Under the pieces are notes generated by a model. The model ran no database searches and was not told where the DNA came from. It saw only the letters and a program-made list of their open reading frames with translations. A stretch of DNA of 64,000 bases from Thalassobaculum sp965228445 (GTDB lineage: Bacteria; Pseudomonadota; Alphaproteobacteria; Thalassobaculales; Thalassobaculaceae). A program made the translations under genes and the position numbers. The stretch lies in contig OZ245813.1 in assembly GCA_965228445.1 (NCBI GenBank), forward strand, positions 620,001-684,000. Direction: 5' to 3'. Positions 1-7,791 of this stretch are shown here, one piece after another; the stretch's first letter is position 1; each line of letters starts with the position of its first letter.

Positions 1-492
1 GCGCGGGCGGCCGGAATACATGGCGCGGAACGCGTCGGCGACGACGCCCGGCACCTCGCTCGGGTGATCGGCCCGCCCGGCGTATTTGGTCAGCCGCTCC
101 AGGATCCCGAGCTGGTCCGGGATTTCGTGCAGCATGCCGTAGCCGCGGCCCATGGCGCCGGACAGGATCTGCCCGGTCAGCGCCAGAACCTTGGCGCTGC
201 ATCCGTAGGCGGTCGATAGGGCCGCGCCGGTGTTCAGGATGCCCGGACCGGGCACGACGGCATAGGCGCCGACCTTGCCGGTCGACTGGGCCCAGCCGAA
301 GGCCATGTAGGCCGTACCCTGCTCGTGGCGGGCGTTCAGCACGCGGATCTCGTTGGAATGGTCGTGGAACGCGTTGAAAAGGTGGTCGAGCTGGATGCCG
401 GGCAGGCCGAACACGGTGTCGATGCCGTGGGCGGTCAGCGCGTGGACCATGGCTTCACCACCGGAGATCGGGGTGCGGGGAGAGCCGTTCAT
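1..492 (-). CDS. Thiamine-diphosphate-dependent enzyme, acetolactate-synthase-like (N-terminal part)
   Basis: The visible 164 residues are the N-terminal PYR domain of the acetolactate synthase/benzoylformate decarboxylase family; the rest lies beyond the window edge. The start gives MNGSPRTPISGGEAMVHAL, followed by the typical GIDTVFGLPGIQ. ARHEQGTAYMAFGWA carries the glutamate (about residue 57) that activates the ThDP aminopyrimidine in this family. VVPGPGILNTGAAL and LTGQILSGAMGRGYG are further family landmarks. The substrate cannot be told without the C-terminal cofactor domain. It starts 40 bases downstream of the stop of a CoxL-like gene on the same strand, so the two are probably co-transcribed; a role in oxidation or cleavage of a keto or aromatic acid is a guess from that context. 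Confidence 0.88.
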   Translation of the reverse strand, partial: MNGSPRTPISGGEAMVHALTAHGIDTVFGLPGIQLDHLFNAFHDHSNEIRVLNARHEQGTAYMAFGWAQSTGKVGAYAVVPGPGILNTGAALSTAYGCSAKVLALTGQILSGAMGRGYGMLHEIPDQLGILERLTKYAGRADHPSEVPGVVADAFRAMYSGRPR

Positions 493-532
493 GGATGGAG
501 CCTCGTTCTTGTTTGTCGTTTTTCTTTGATGG

Positions 533-2833
533 TTACGCCCGGGCGTCGCGGATCGCCCGCCAGACCTTCTCCGGGGTGAGGGGCAGGTCCACATGCTCCA
601 CCCCCAGCGGGCGCAGGGCGTCGACCACGGCATTGACGATAACGCCGGGGGCGCCGATCGAGGAGACCTCGCCCACCCCCTTGGCGCCGATCAGGCTGTT
701 CGGGCTGGCGGTCGGCGCCCAGTGCAGGTCGAACAGCGGCATGTCGTCGGCCCGGGGCAGGGCGTAGTCCATCAGCGAGCCGGACAGCACCTGGCCGGAC
801 TCCGGGTCGTGCACCATCGCCTCCATCAGCGCCTCGCCGATGGCCTGGCCGATGCCGCCATGGAGCTGGCCGCGGGCGGTCTGCTCGTTGATCACCCGGC
901 CGAGGTCGTCGATGCCGCTGAACCGTTCGATGCGGACATGGCCGGTATCGGGATCGACCTCCACCTCCACGGCGTAGGAGCCGTTGGGGAAGGTGGTGTG
1001 CAGCCCTTCGAAATCGAGCTGGGCCATGCAGCCGGTGCCGAGATCGCCGTCATACTGCTCCGGCGGGACGGTCTCCCAGCCGGCGGCGACGTCGGCGAGA
1101 CTGATCCGGCGGTCGGTGCCGGCGATGCGGAAATCGCCGAGCCCGTATTCGATATCGACGGGAGCCGCCTCCAGCAGATGGCCCGCGACCTGCTTGGCCT
1201 TGTCCAGCATGTGCAGGGCGGTGCGGTGGACCGTGTTGGCGGCGATCGGCATCAGGTTGGAACCGCCGGTGCCGCCGCCCTTGGTGAGGAAGTCGCTGTC
1301 GCCCTGTTCGACCCGGATGCGCTCCACCGGGATCTCCAGGGTCTCGGCGGCGACCATGGCCAGGGCGGTGCGGTGACCCTGTCCGGAATCCTGGGTGCCG
1401 GTACGCACCAGAACCGAGCCGTCGGGGAGGGCCCGTACTTCCGAGCGTTCGGCGACCGAACCGCCGGTGGCGTGCATGTGGGTGCCGATGGCGAAGCCGC
1501 GGCGCCTGCCACTGCGCGCGCTGTCTTGCTTGCGCCGGCCGATGCCTTCGGCCTCGCTGATCTCGTGGATGCGGGCGAAGACGTTGGGGAAGTCGCCGCC
1601 GTCGATCGTCTCGCTCATCGCGGTGGTGTAGGGGAGCAGGTCCGGGGTGATCAGGTTGCGCCGGCGCAGCTCCATCCGGTCGATGCCGAGCCGGTCGGCG
1701 GCCACGTCGATCAGCCGCTCCAGGGTGCCGCCGCTCTCCGGTTTGCCGGCGCCGCGATAGGCGTCGGTGGTCATGGCGTTGGTGAAGACGCCGCGCACCC
1801 GGTAGTGCATGCCGGGAATGCGGTAGCAGTGGCCGAAGGTCCGCACCGCTCCGCCGGTGACGATGGCCGGGTTTACCGCGTTCCAATAGGCGCCGATATC
1901 GGCCAGCGCGTCGATCCTGAAGCCGAGGAACCTGCCGTCGGCATCCAGGGCGAGGGCGGCGCGGTCGACCCGACCGCGGCCCATGGCGTCGGACACGAAG
2001 CTCTCGGTGCGCGAGGCCTGCCAGGCCACCGGGCGTCCCGTCGCCTTCGCGGCGGCCAGCACCAGGACCTGCTCCGGATAGGGCCAGATCTTGACCGCGA
2101 AGCTGCCGCCCACGTCCTCGGTGACGACGCGGACGAGGTCGGCCTCCACCCCCAGGTATTGGGCCATCGCCCCCTTCAGCGACATCACGCCCTGGGACGG
2201 GGTGGTGAGCGTGTAGCGCCCGGTCTCCGGATCGAAGGCGCCGATGCAGCCGCGGGTCTCGATCGGCTGGATGGCGACGCGCGGGTGGCGCACGGTCAGC
2301 TCGATCACATGGGCGGCGGCGGCGAAGGCGGCCTCGGTCTCTTCCCGGTTGCCCTTGCCCCAATCGATGGCGACGTTGCCCGGCACCTCGGGCCAGATCT
2401 GCACCGTGCCTTCGAACGCGGCCTCCGGATCCGTGACGCTCGGCAACTCGTCGACATCCAGGAGGATCGCCTCCAGCGCGTCCTCGGCCGCAGCCTCGGT
2501 CTCCGCCAGGATCGCGGCGACCGGCTGGCCGACATATTTCACCTCGCCCTCGGCCAGGACCGGGCGGCGCGGCTCCGCCATGGGGGTGCCGTCGGCGTTG
2601 TCGACGGGCGACAGCGCGGTCATCGGGCCGACCCCGAGGTCGACCAGGTCCGCCGCGGTCAGAACGGCGACAACCCCCGGCAGCGCCCGGGCGGCCTCCA
2701 CATCGAGCTCCGCGATCGTGCCGTGGGCCGCGGGGGAACGGAGGACGCGCATCGCCAGGGCATCGGCCGGGCGGACGTCCTCCACGTAGCGGCCCCCGCC
2801 GGTCAGCAGTCGGGCGTCTTCAAATCGATACAT
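533..2833 (-). CDS. Xanthine dehydrogenase/CoxL-family molybdopterin-binding subunit
   Basis: About 766 residues, the usual size of the large molybdenum-cofactor subunit of aerobic CO-dehydrogenase-like hydroxylases. The order is normal: an N-terminal a/b-hammerhead domain (MYRFEDARLLTGGGRY to about residue 130), then the Moco-binding domains with EDVGGSFAVK, the active-site loop AYRGAGKPESGG (about residues 358-369) and the C-terminal GAKGVGEVSSIGAPG. Form I CO dehydrogenases carry AYxCSFR; this loop is of the form II type (AYRGAGR), so the substrate is probably not CO. The reading frame extends to 2899, but the family start matches the internal ATG at 2833. No medium FAD subunit (CoxM) or small 2Fe-2S subunit (CoxS) is adjacent; a ThDP enzyme follows instead. 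Confidence 0.9.
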   Translation of the reverse strand: MYRFEDARLLTGGGRYVEDVRPADALAMRVLRSPAAHGTIAELDVEAARALPGVVAVLTAADLVDLGVGPMTALSPVDNADGTPMAEPRRPVLAEGEVKYVGQPVAAILAETEAAAEDALEAILLDVDELPSVTDPEAAFEGTVQIWPEVPGNVAIDWGKGNREETEAAFAAAAHVIELTVRHPRVAIQPIETRGCIGAFDPETGRYTLTTPSQGVMSLKGAMAQYLGVEADLVRVVTEDVGGSFAVKIWPYPEQVLVLAAAKATGRPVAWQASRTESFVSDAMGRGRVDRAALALDADGRFLGFRIDALADIGAYWNAVNPAIVTGGAVRTFGHCYRIPGMHYRVRGVFTNAMTTDAYRGAGKPESGGTLERLIDVAADRLGIDRMELRRRNLITPDLLPYTTAMSETIDGGDFPNVFARIHEISEAEGIGRRKQDSARSGRRRGFAIGTHMHATGGSVAERSEVRALPDGSVLVRTGTQDSGQGHRTALAMVAAETLEIPVERIRVEQGDSDFLTKGGGTGGSNLMPIAANTVHRTALHMLDKAKQVAGHLLEAAPVDIEYGLGDFRIAGTDRRISLADVAAGWETVPPEQYDGDLGTGCMAQLDFEGLHTTFPNGSYAVEVEVDPDTGHVRIERFSGIDDLGRVINEQTARGQLHGGIGQAIGEALMEAMVHDPESGQVLSGSLMDYALPRADDMPLFDLHWAPTASPNSLIGAKGVGEVSSIGAPGVIVNAVVDALRPLGVEHVDLPLTPEKVWRAIRDARA

Positions 2834-2992
2834 GGAGGGCCTGCGGTGAGTGGTCCGGGAGGCGCGAGCACCGGGCCGCGCCGTCCGGGAGCGTCGCATG
2901 CGCCCATGGCCGATTGCCAGCGTTTTGCTTTAAGGGTCTGTAAACCAAAATGGTCGATATAGTATTGGTCCCAACAGCAGGCCTTTGGTCCG

Positions 2993-3697
2993 ATGGCGTC
3001 AAATCTTCCGAAAAACATCGAACAGTTGTTAAAGGAAGCCACCAAGGGCGTGGACCGCGTGGAGTCGTTCCGTGCTTACGTCAAGCTGCTGGATACCAGC
3101 TACAAGACCGGCGAGAAGCTGGGTGGAGAACTGCGCAAGCAGGAGCGGAACTACAGCAAGCTGAAGGAGGACAAGACCTTCTTCGACCGGCACCGCGCCA
3201 AGGTAGACATTCTGATCAAGGCCATGCGGGACACCTACACCAACTCCACCAAGGCGCTGCGGACCCTGGAGGAACTGGCTCAGCATTATCCGGCGCAGTA
3301 TGTCTTCGATGTGTGCAATCTCGGATCCTACCGACTCGGAGCGGTCCAGGGCTGGGCCATCCTCGGCATCCAGTCGGCGTCGCGCATCGAGGCGGACCAG
3401 AACTACGTCAACGCGGTGATCCCGGCGATCGCGCAGGTACTTCCCAATCACCGCGACTATGTGGAACTCCGCAACGCCGGAATCGAAGAGCGGATCCAGA
3501 CCGAACTCGACAAGTTAAACGAGATGCGTCGGGTGAAAGCCGAAATCGACACGGGCCTGCCCAAGTGGAGCGAGGCAATGAAGGCGCTGGCGGAGGAGAT
3601 GAAATCCGACGATCTGGCGCTTCTGAACCAGCAGGAACGGGAAGTTCAGGAAAAATTGATGTCAGGCACCGTGTTTAAGTTTGCCAATAGCGCATGA
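2993..3697 (+). CDS. Uncharacterised helical (coiled-coil) protein
   Basis: A 234-residue soluble protein that I do not recognise. It has no signal peptide, membrane segment or cysteine pattern. The composition is charged and helical: an N-terminal region rich in K/E (EKLGGELRKQERNYSKLKED), a middle region with more hydrophobic and aromatic residues (HYPAQYVFDVCNLGSYRLG, then GWAILGIQSASRIEADQNY), and a C-terminal long helix (about 160-225) with heptad-like spacing. Codon use is less GC-biased than in the flanking genes. It stands alone between the divergent CoxL-like gene and nhaA. No strong ribosome site precedes the ATG. Function unknown; a structural or regulatory coiled-coil role is all that can be suggested. 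Confidence 0.75.
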   Translation: MASNLPKNIEQLLKEATKGVDRVESFRAYVKLLDTSYKTGEKLGGELRKQERNYSKLKEDKTFFDRHRAKVDILIKAMRDTYTNSTKALRTLEELAQHYPAQYVFDVCNLGSYRLGAVQGWAILGIQSASRIEADQNYVNAVIPAIAQVLPNHRDYVELRNAGIEERIQTELDKLNEMRRVKAEIDTGLPKWSEAMKALAEEMKSDDLALLNQQEREVQEKLMSGTVFKFANSA

Positions 3698-3765
3698 GTA
3701 CCTAAATACGTCGCATAGACTCTCAAAAGCATCGCGGGCGCCAATCCGCGGGTATGGAGATCGCC

Positions 3766-5010
3766 ATGACGACGACCCCCAATCTCGCGGCAGGAAAGCC
3801 TACGCTTGCCGCCCTTTTCCATCATGAAGCCGCCCCGGGCGTTCTGCTGGCCATCGCTGCGGTCATCGCCCTGATCGCCGACAATTCCGTCTTCGCCGGA
3901 CTTTACGATCGGCTGCTGCTCGCCTTCGTTTCCGTGACGATCGAGGATGTCGGGATCGAGAAGCCGCTGCTGCTCTGGATCAACGACGGCCTCATGGCGA
4001 TCTTCTTCTTCCTGGTCGGGCTGGAGATCAAACGCGAGGTGGTGCAGGGCAAGCTCTCGTCGCTGCGCGCGGCGAGCCTGCCGGCCTTCGGCGCCGTGGG
4101 CGGCATGGTCGTTCCGGCGCTGATCTACGTCGCGCTGAACGCCGCCACGCCGGAGACCCTCGGCGGCTGGGCGATCCCCGCCGCCACCGACATCGCCTTC
4201 GCGCTGGGCGCGCTGGCGCTGGTCGGTTCGCGCGCGCCGGCCGGGCTGAAGATCTTCCTGCTGGCCCTGGCGGTGCTGGACGATCTCGGTGCCATCGTGG
4301 TGATCGCGCTGTTCTACACGTCCAACCTGTCGCTCGGCGCGCTGGGCATTGCGGCCGCCGGTTTTGCCGTGCTGCTCGCCATGAACCTGCTCGGAGTCAA
4401 GCGGATCGGCCTCTACATCGTGGTCGGCCTGGTGATCTGGGTGGCGGTGCTGAAATCGGGCGTCCATGCCACCCTGGCCGGCGTGATCGTGGCCTTCACC
4501 CTGCCGTTGCGCGGCAAGGAGGGGGAATTCCGCGAGGGCGGGTCGCCCCTGGAGGTGCTGGAGCACGTGCTGCACCCCTGGGTCGCCTTCATGATCCTGC
4601 CGCTGTTCGCCTTCGCCAACGCGGGTGTTCCGCTCGCCGGCATGTCGCTGTCCGATCTGTTCGCGCCGGTGCCCCTCGGCATCGCCGCCGGTCTGGTGGT
4701 CGGCAAGCCTGTCGGTATCCTCGGCGCGTGCTGGATCGCGGTGCGGCTCGGCTGGGCCAACCTGCCGGAAGGCGTAACCTGGCTGAAGCTCTACGGCGTC
4801 TCCCAACTCGCCGGCATCGGTTTCACCATGTCGCTGTTCATCGGCACCCTGGCCTTCGCCGACGCCGAGATCCAGGCGGCGGTGCGTATCGGCGTGCTGG
4901 GCGGCACCATCGTGTCGATCGTTCTCGGCATGAGCGCCCTGGCCTGGGCGCTGAAGGACAAGTCCGGCGCGGCCGACACCCGTCCCGCCACCCCGGCTGA
5001 GGCCCCCTGA
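3766..5010 (+). CDS. nhaA: Na+/H+ antiporter NhaA
   Basis: A 414-residue inner-membrane antiporter exchanging internal Na+ (or Li+) for external H+, used in pH and sodium homeostasis. The sequence covers the whole family: FFLVGLEIKREVVQGKLSS, then ATDIAFALGAL with the aspartate equivalent to E. coli D133 (here about 142), and LAVLDDLGAIVVIALFYT with the paired aspartates of the ion site (about 172-173, E. coli D163/D164). The C-terminal half has GVTWLKLYGVSQLAGIGFTM. About 11-12 hydrophobic segments are visible. An ATG at 3754 is in frame, but GGAG lies six bases before the ATG at 3766, so the later start is preferred. A perfect hairpin follows the stop. Single-gene unit. Confidence 0.96.
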   Translation: MTTTPNLAAGKPTLAALFHHEAAPGVLLAIAAVIALIADNSVFAGLYDRLLLAFVSVTIEDVGIEKPLLLWINDGLMAIFFFLVGLEIKREVVQGKLSSLRAASLPAFGAVGGMVVPALIYVALNAATPETLGGWAIPAATDIAFALGALALVGSRAPAGLKIFLLALAVLDDLGAIVVIALFYTSNLSLGALGIAAAGFAVLLAMNLLGVKRIGLYIVVGLVIWVAVLKSGVHATLAGVIVAFTLPLRGKEGEFREGGSPLEVLEHVLHPWVAFMILPLFAFANAGVPLAGMSLSDLFAPVPLGIAAGLVVGKPVGILGACWIAVRLGWANLPEGVTWLKLYGVSQLAGIGFTMSLFIGTLAFADAEIQAAVRIGVLGGTIVSIVLGMSALAWALKDKSGAADTRPATPAEAP

Positions 5011-5015
5011 AACGC

Positions 5016-5047
5016 GTCACGGCCGGAGGCGAGCCTCCGGCCGTGAC
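5016..5047. terminator. Perfect hairpin between convergent genes, probable bidirectional terminator
   Basis: Fifteen bases (GTCACGGCCGGAGGC) are followed after two bases by their exact reverse complement, right after the nhaA stop and before the end of the convergent AtuA-like operon. The following T stretch is short (TCTTTGG), so terminator activity is inferred mainly from the stem and the convergent position. Confidence 0.6.
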
Positions 5048-5076
5048 GTCTTTGGGCGTGCATCGGGAAGTGGACG

Positions 5077-5463
5077 TCAGCGCCCGCCTTTCTCCGGGTG
5101 CAGGACCAGGTCTTCGGGCATGTCCACTTCCATCGCCAGCAGGTGGAAGGCGAAGGACTTGCCGTGGGTGTCCAGATTGAGCGCGCCGTTCACCCCGCCC
5201 TCCAGCACGTCGTCGATGACGAAGTTGAACGCCGGAAAGGTCGGCAGCTCGTAGCGGGTCACCCCGCTGGCGCCCTTATGGGCGAAGTGCTGCTTCACCG
5301 CCGCCTCCGTCACCTGCTCGCGCAGGAAGGGGAAGGCCTCGTCGTGATAGGGGATCAGGCTGATGTTGATCCGGTTGCCCTTGTCGCCGGTACGGCCGTG
5401 GGCGACCTCGTGCAGCGGGACGCGCAGAACGCGGCGGGTCTTGGTGTCACTATCGGCGGCCAT
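5077..5463 (-). CDS. AtuA-associated small protein (C-terminal ferredoxin-fold AtuA-like domain)
   Basis: A 128-residue protein matching the small domain found downstream of, or fused to, the AtuA/DUF1446 family: VPLHEVAHGRTGDKGNRINI near the N-terminus is the characteristic block, followed by an LPTFPAFNFVIDDVLEGGVN stretch and the NLDTHGKSFAFHLLAM end. Its ATG overlaps the stop of the upstream AtuA-like gene (TGATG), indicating translational coupling and probably a two-subunit complex. In Pseudomonas the atu operon works in acyclic terpene (citronellol) catabolism, but many family members lie in other acyl-CoA pathways and the substrate here is unknown. A longer frame reading upstream through the neighbour is a shadow. 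Confidence 0.85.
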   Translation of the reverse strand: MAADSDTKTRRVLRVPLHEVAHGRTGDKGNRINISLIPYHDEAFPFLREQVTEAAVKQHFAHKGASGVTRYELPTFPAFNFVIDDVLEGGVNGALNLDTHGKSFAFHLLAMEVDMPEDLVLHPEKGGR

Positions 5464-6839
5464 CAGGCGTTCTCCTCGACGAGACGGGCGGAGGCCGAAA
5501 CCTTGGCGCGGTCGACCAGAATGGACGCGGTGGTGATCTGCGGGACGATGCGGTGCCGCACCCCGCCGCCGCCGGCCGGGCCGGAGCAGTAGAGCGACAG
5601 AACCTCGTCGGCGATCCACTGGGCGATCTGCTTGTCCGGCCCCTTGGTCGCCATGCGCACCCGATATTCCCCGTCGTCGTTCCAGTCGGCGCCGCCGCGC
5701 AGGGCGCCGCCGTCGCCGTCGAAGGTGGAGACGGTGCCGATCAGATCGAACCGCAGCGGCCAGTTGGTGCCGAGATCGCGGGCCCGGGTCCGCAGCACGT
5801 CGATGGCGAGCTCGGCCCGCCGCCGGGCGTTCGGGCCGGCATAGGTGATCTCGCCTTCGCCGAGCCAGCCGCCCTCGAAGCTGACGGTCGCCTTGAGGGT
5901 CGCCGGGCGCTGCTTGCCTTTCGCTCCGGTGATCTTCACCCGGTCCTGGCCGACCTCCTCGATCCGCACGCCGGTGATGTCCAGCACCACGTCGGGCGTG
6001 AGGTAGTTGCCGGGATCGTGCATCTCGTACAGGAGCTGCTCCTTCACCGTGCGGTGGCTGACCAGCCCGCCGGTCTTGTCGGCCTTGGTGACGGTCACCG
6101 TGCCGTCGGCCTCGACCTCGGCGATCGGGAAGCCGACATGGCCGAAATCGGGGACATCCTTGTAGCCCGGGTCGGCGAAGTAACCGCCGGTGACCTGGGC
6201 GCCGCATTCCAGCAGGTGGCCGCACATGGTGCCGGCAGCGATCCGGTCGAGGTCGTCGAAGGTCCAGCCGTGCTCGTGGATCAGCGGACCCAGCGCGAGG
6301 GCCGGATCGGCGCAGCGGCCGACCACCACCACGTCGGCGCCCATCGCCAGCGCGTCGGCGATCGCCTGGGCGCCGAGATAGACATTCGCGGCGACCAGCT
6401 TGCCCTCGGGCATCTCCAGTCCCTCGACCGCCTTGTGCCCCCGGATATCGCCTTCGCTCATCACCGTGGTCAGGTCGTCGCCCTCCACGACCGCGACCTT
6501 GAGGCCGGCCACACCCTCTTCCCTGGCCATCTCCAGGATGCGCCTGGCGCCGGCTCCCGGATTGGCGGCGCCGAAATTGGAGACGATCTTGATGCCGGAC
6601 GCCTTCGCTTTGGCCAGCACGGGGCGCAGGATGCGCTCCAGATAGGGCGAATAGCCCTTGGACGGATCCTCGATCTTCGCCTGCTGCGCCAGCGCCAGGG
6701 TGCGCTCGGCCAGGGTCTCGTACATAAGGTAGCGCGGCCCCTCGCGGGTGGCCAGCGTGGCGACGATGGGGATGGCGGCGTCCCAGCGGTCGCCGGCGAA
6801 GCCAGCTCCGCAGCCGATATGGACGGTCTTGCCCGACAC
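5463..6839 (-). CDS. AtuA/DUF1446-family protein (acyclic terpene utilisation AtuA-like)
   Basis: A 458-residue protein with family features along its length: N-terminal HIGCGAGFAGDRWDAAIPIV, the SNFGAANPGAGARRILEMA segment, NVYLGAQAIADALAMGADVVV followed by GRCADPALALGPLIHEHGW, the CGHLLECGAQVTGGYFADPG block and a C-terminal domain ending in YCSGPAGGGGVRHRIV. The first gene of a coupled pair with the small AtuA-associated protein. The biochemical reaction of the family is not well established; its association with acyl-CoA carboxylase-type pathways is known, but no carboxylase genes are visible here. The start is the ATG at 6839 (MSGKTVHIG), divergent from the cupin gene 269 bases away. Confidence 0.88.
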   Translation of the reverse strand: MSGKTVHIGCGAGFAGDRWDAAIPIVATLATREGPRYLMYETLAERTLALAQQAKIEDPSKGYSPYLERILRPVLAKAKASGIKIVSNFGAANPGAGARRILEMAREEGVAGLKVAVVEGDDLTTVMSEGDIRGHKAVEGLEMPEGKLVAANVYLGAQAIADALAMGADVVVVGRCADPALALGPLIHEHGWTFDDLDRIAAGTMCGHLLECGAQVTGGYFADPGYKDVPDFGHVGFPIAEVEADGTVTVTKADKTGGLVSHRTVKEQLLYEMHDPGNYLTPDVVLDITGVRIEEVGQDRVKITGAKGKQRPATLKATVSFEGGWLGEGEITYAGPNARRRAELAIDVLRTRARDLGTNWPLRFDLIGTVSTFDGDGGALRGGADWNDDGEYRVRMATKGPDKQIAQWIADEVLSLYCSGPAGGGGVRHRIVPQITTASILVDRAKVSASARLVEENA

Positions 6840-7108
6840 GGTTTCCTCACTTGTGCTTGATGGATCCTTCTTGGTTGCCGTGAGGGTAGACCCGGCGGAG
6901 GACGGGCGTCGAGAGGTGGAAAGCCTCCCTCGCGGCGGAGGTCGGCGAGTCTGCCGGTTGTGACTGGAAATGCGGTTTCATGGGGCGGGCGGCGGCACGG
7001 ACGTTGCGACGCGTGGGGTTATGTATCTTTTTATCGAGTTTCAATCGATCCGGACTCGCAACGAGTTCGGCGGATGATTCCGGGTTCAGGAGGAAGCGGC
7101 GGAATGGG

Positions 7109-7696
7109 ATGATGGCCGAAACCACAAACGGAGCGAACGCCATGATCGACACCCTGGTCGGCGATATCCGCCGCATTCTGCGCGACGAGCCGGCGGGGGA
7201 TGTCCTGCTTGCGGCGCTGGTGAACCGGCTGGCGCCCTTGGCCGAGGACACGTCCTGGATCGGCCAGGAGCTTTACGAGACCGACGCGACCCAGGGCTTC
7301 AGCATCTCCGTGCTGCACGAGGAACCGGGTGACGGCTTCCTGCTGGAGACGGTCTGCTGGGAACCGGGCCGCGGGGTGGCGCCGCACGACCATCAGACCT
7401 GGGGCGTGGTGATGGGGCTCACCGGCGAGGAGATCAATGTCGACTGGCGGCGCACCGACGACGGCTCGGAGCCGGGCAGGGCAGCACTCGAGCAGGCGGG
7501 AGAGACGGTGGTAACCGGTGGGGTGGTGAAGACCTTCCGCCCGGATGAGATCCACAGCATCCGCAACGCCTCGGCTGGACCGTCGCTGTCGCTCCATCTC
7601 TACGGCCGCAGCCTGGCGAAAACCGACCGCAGCGAGTTCAACCCGCTGGCGGGGACGGTCGTTCCGTGTCCGAAACGGGTGCGACGGGAAGCGTAG
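7109..7696 (+). CDS. Cysteine-dioxygenase-like cupin (COG5553 type)
   Basis: A 195-residue protein of the bacterial cysteine dioxygenase-related double-stranded beta-helix family. The cupin metal ligands are visible as PHDHQTWGV (His93 and His95) and DEIHSI (His149), giving a three-His mononuclear iron site as in thiol dioxygenases. The central segment GFSISVLHEEPG and the end LSLHLYGRSLAKTDRSEFNP fit the family. Expected activity is oxidation of a thiol such as cysteine or 3-mercaptopropionate to its sulfinate; the exact thiol is not decidable from sequence. AGGAGG precedes tandem ATG codons at 7109 and 7112; a later ATG at 7142 is also possible. The reading frame open from 6980 is not supported as coding. 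Confidence 0.82.
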   Translation: MMAETTNGANAMIDTLVGDIRRILRDEPAGDVLLAALVNRLAPLAEDTSWIGQELYETDATQGFSISVLHEEPGDGFLLETVCWEPGRGVAPHDHQTWGVVMGLTGEEINVDWRRTDDGSEPGRAALEQAGETVVTGGVVKTFRPDEIHSIRNASAGPSLSLHLYGRSLAKTDRSEFNPLAGTVVPCPKRVRREA

Positions 7697-7719
7697 GGCG
7701 TTCCAAGCTCCGACCAATC

Positions 7720-7770
7720 CCCTTCGGCACACCCCGGCTTTCGGCCGGGGCTGCTCAGGGTAGTGAGGTC
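7720..7770. repeat. Dispersed palindromic repeat, family A (single copy)
   Basis: CCTTCGGCACACCCCGG, then TTTC, then CCGGGGCTGCTCAGGGT: a GC-rich stem with end motifs related to the CTTCGACACG...GCTCAGGGTGAGG copies at 21759-22045, 31859-31967 and 52255-52292. It lies between the convergent cupin and acyl-CoA ligase genes and may double as a terminator hairpin. Confidence 0.7.
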
Positions 7771-7791
7771 TGGGGGATGGGGCATCGGGTT

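Noticed and set aside
593..2962. Long plus-strand open frame of 789 codons opposite the CoxL-like gene
   Set aside because: It is antisense to a clear molybdenum-hydroxylase gene; composition is rich in G, R, H and D as expected of a shadow in GC-rich DNA, with no recognisable domain.
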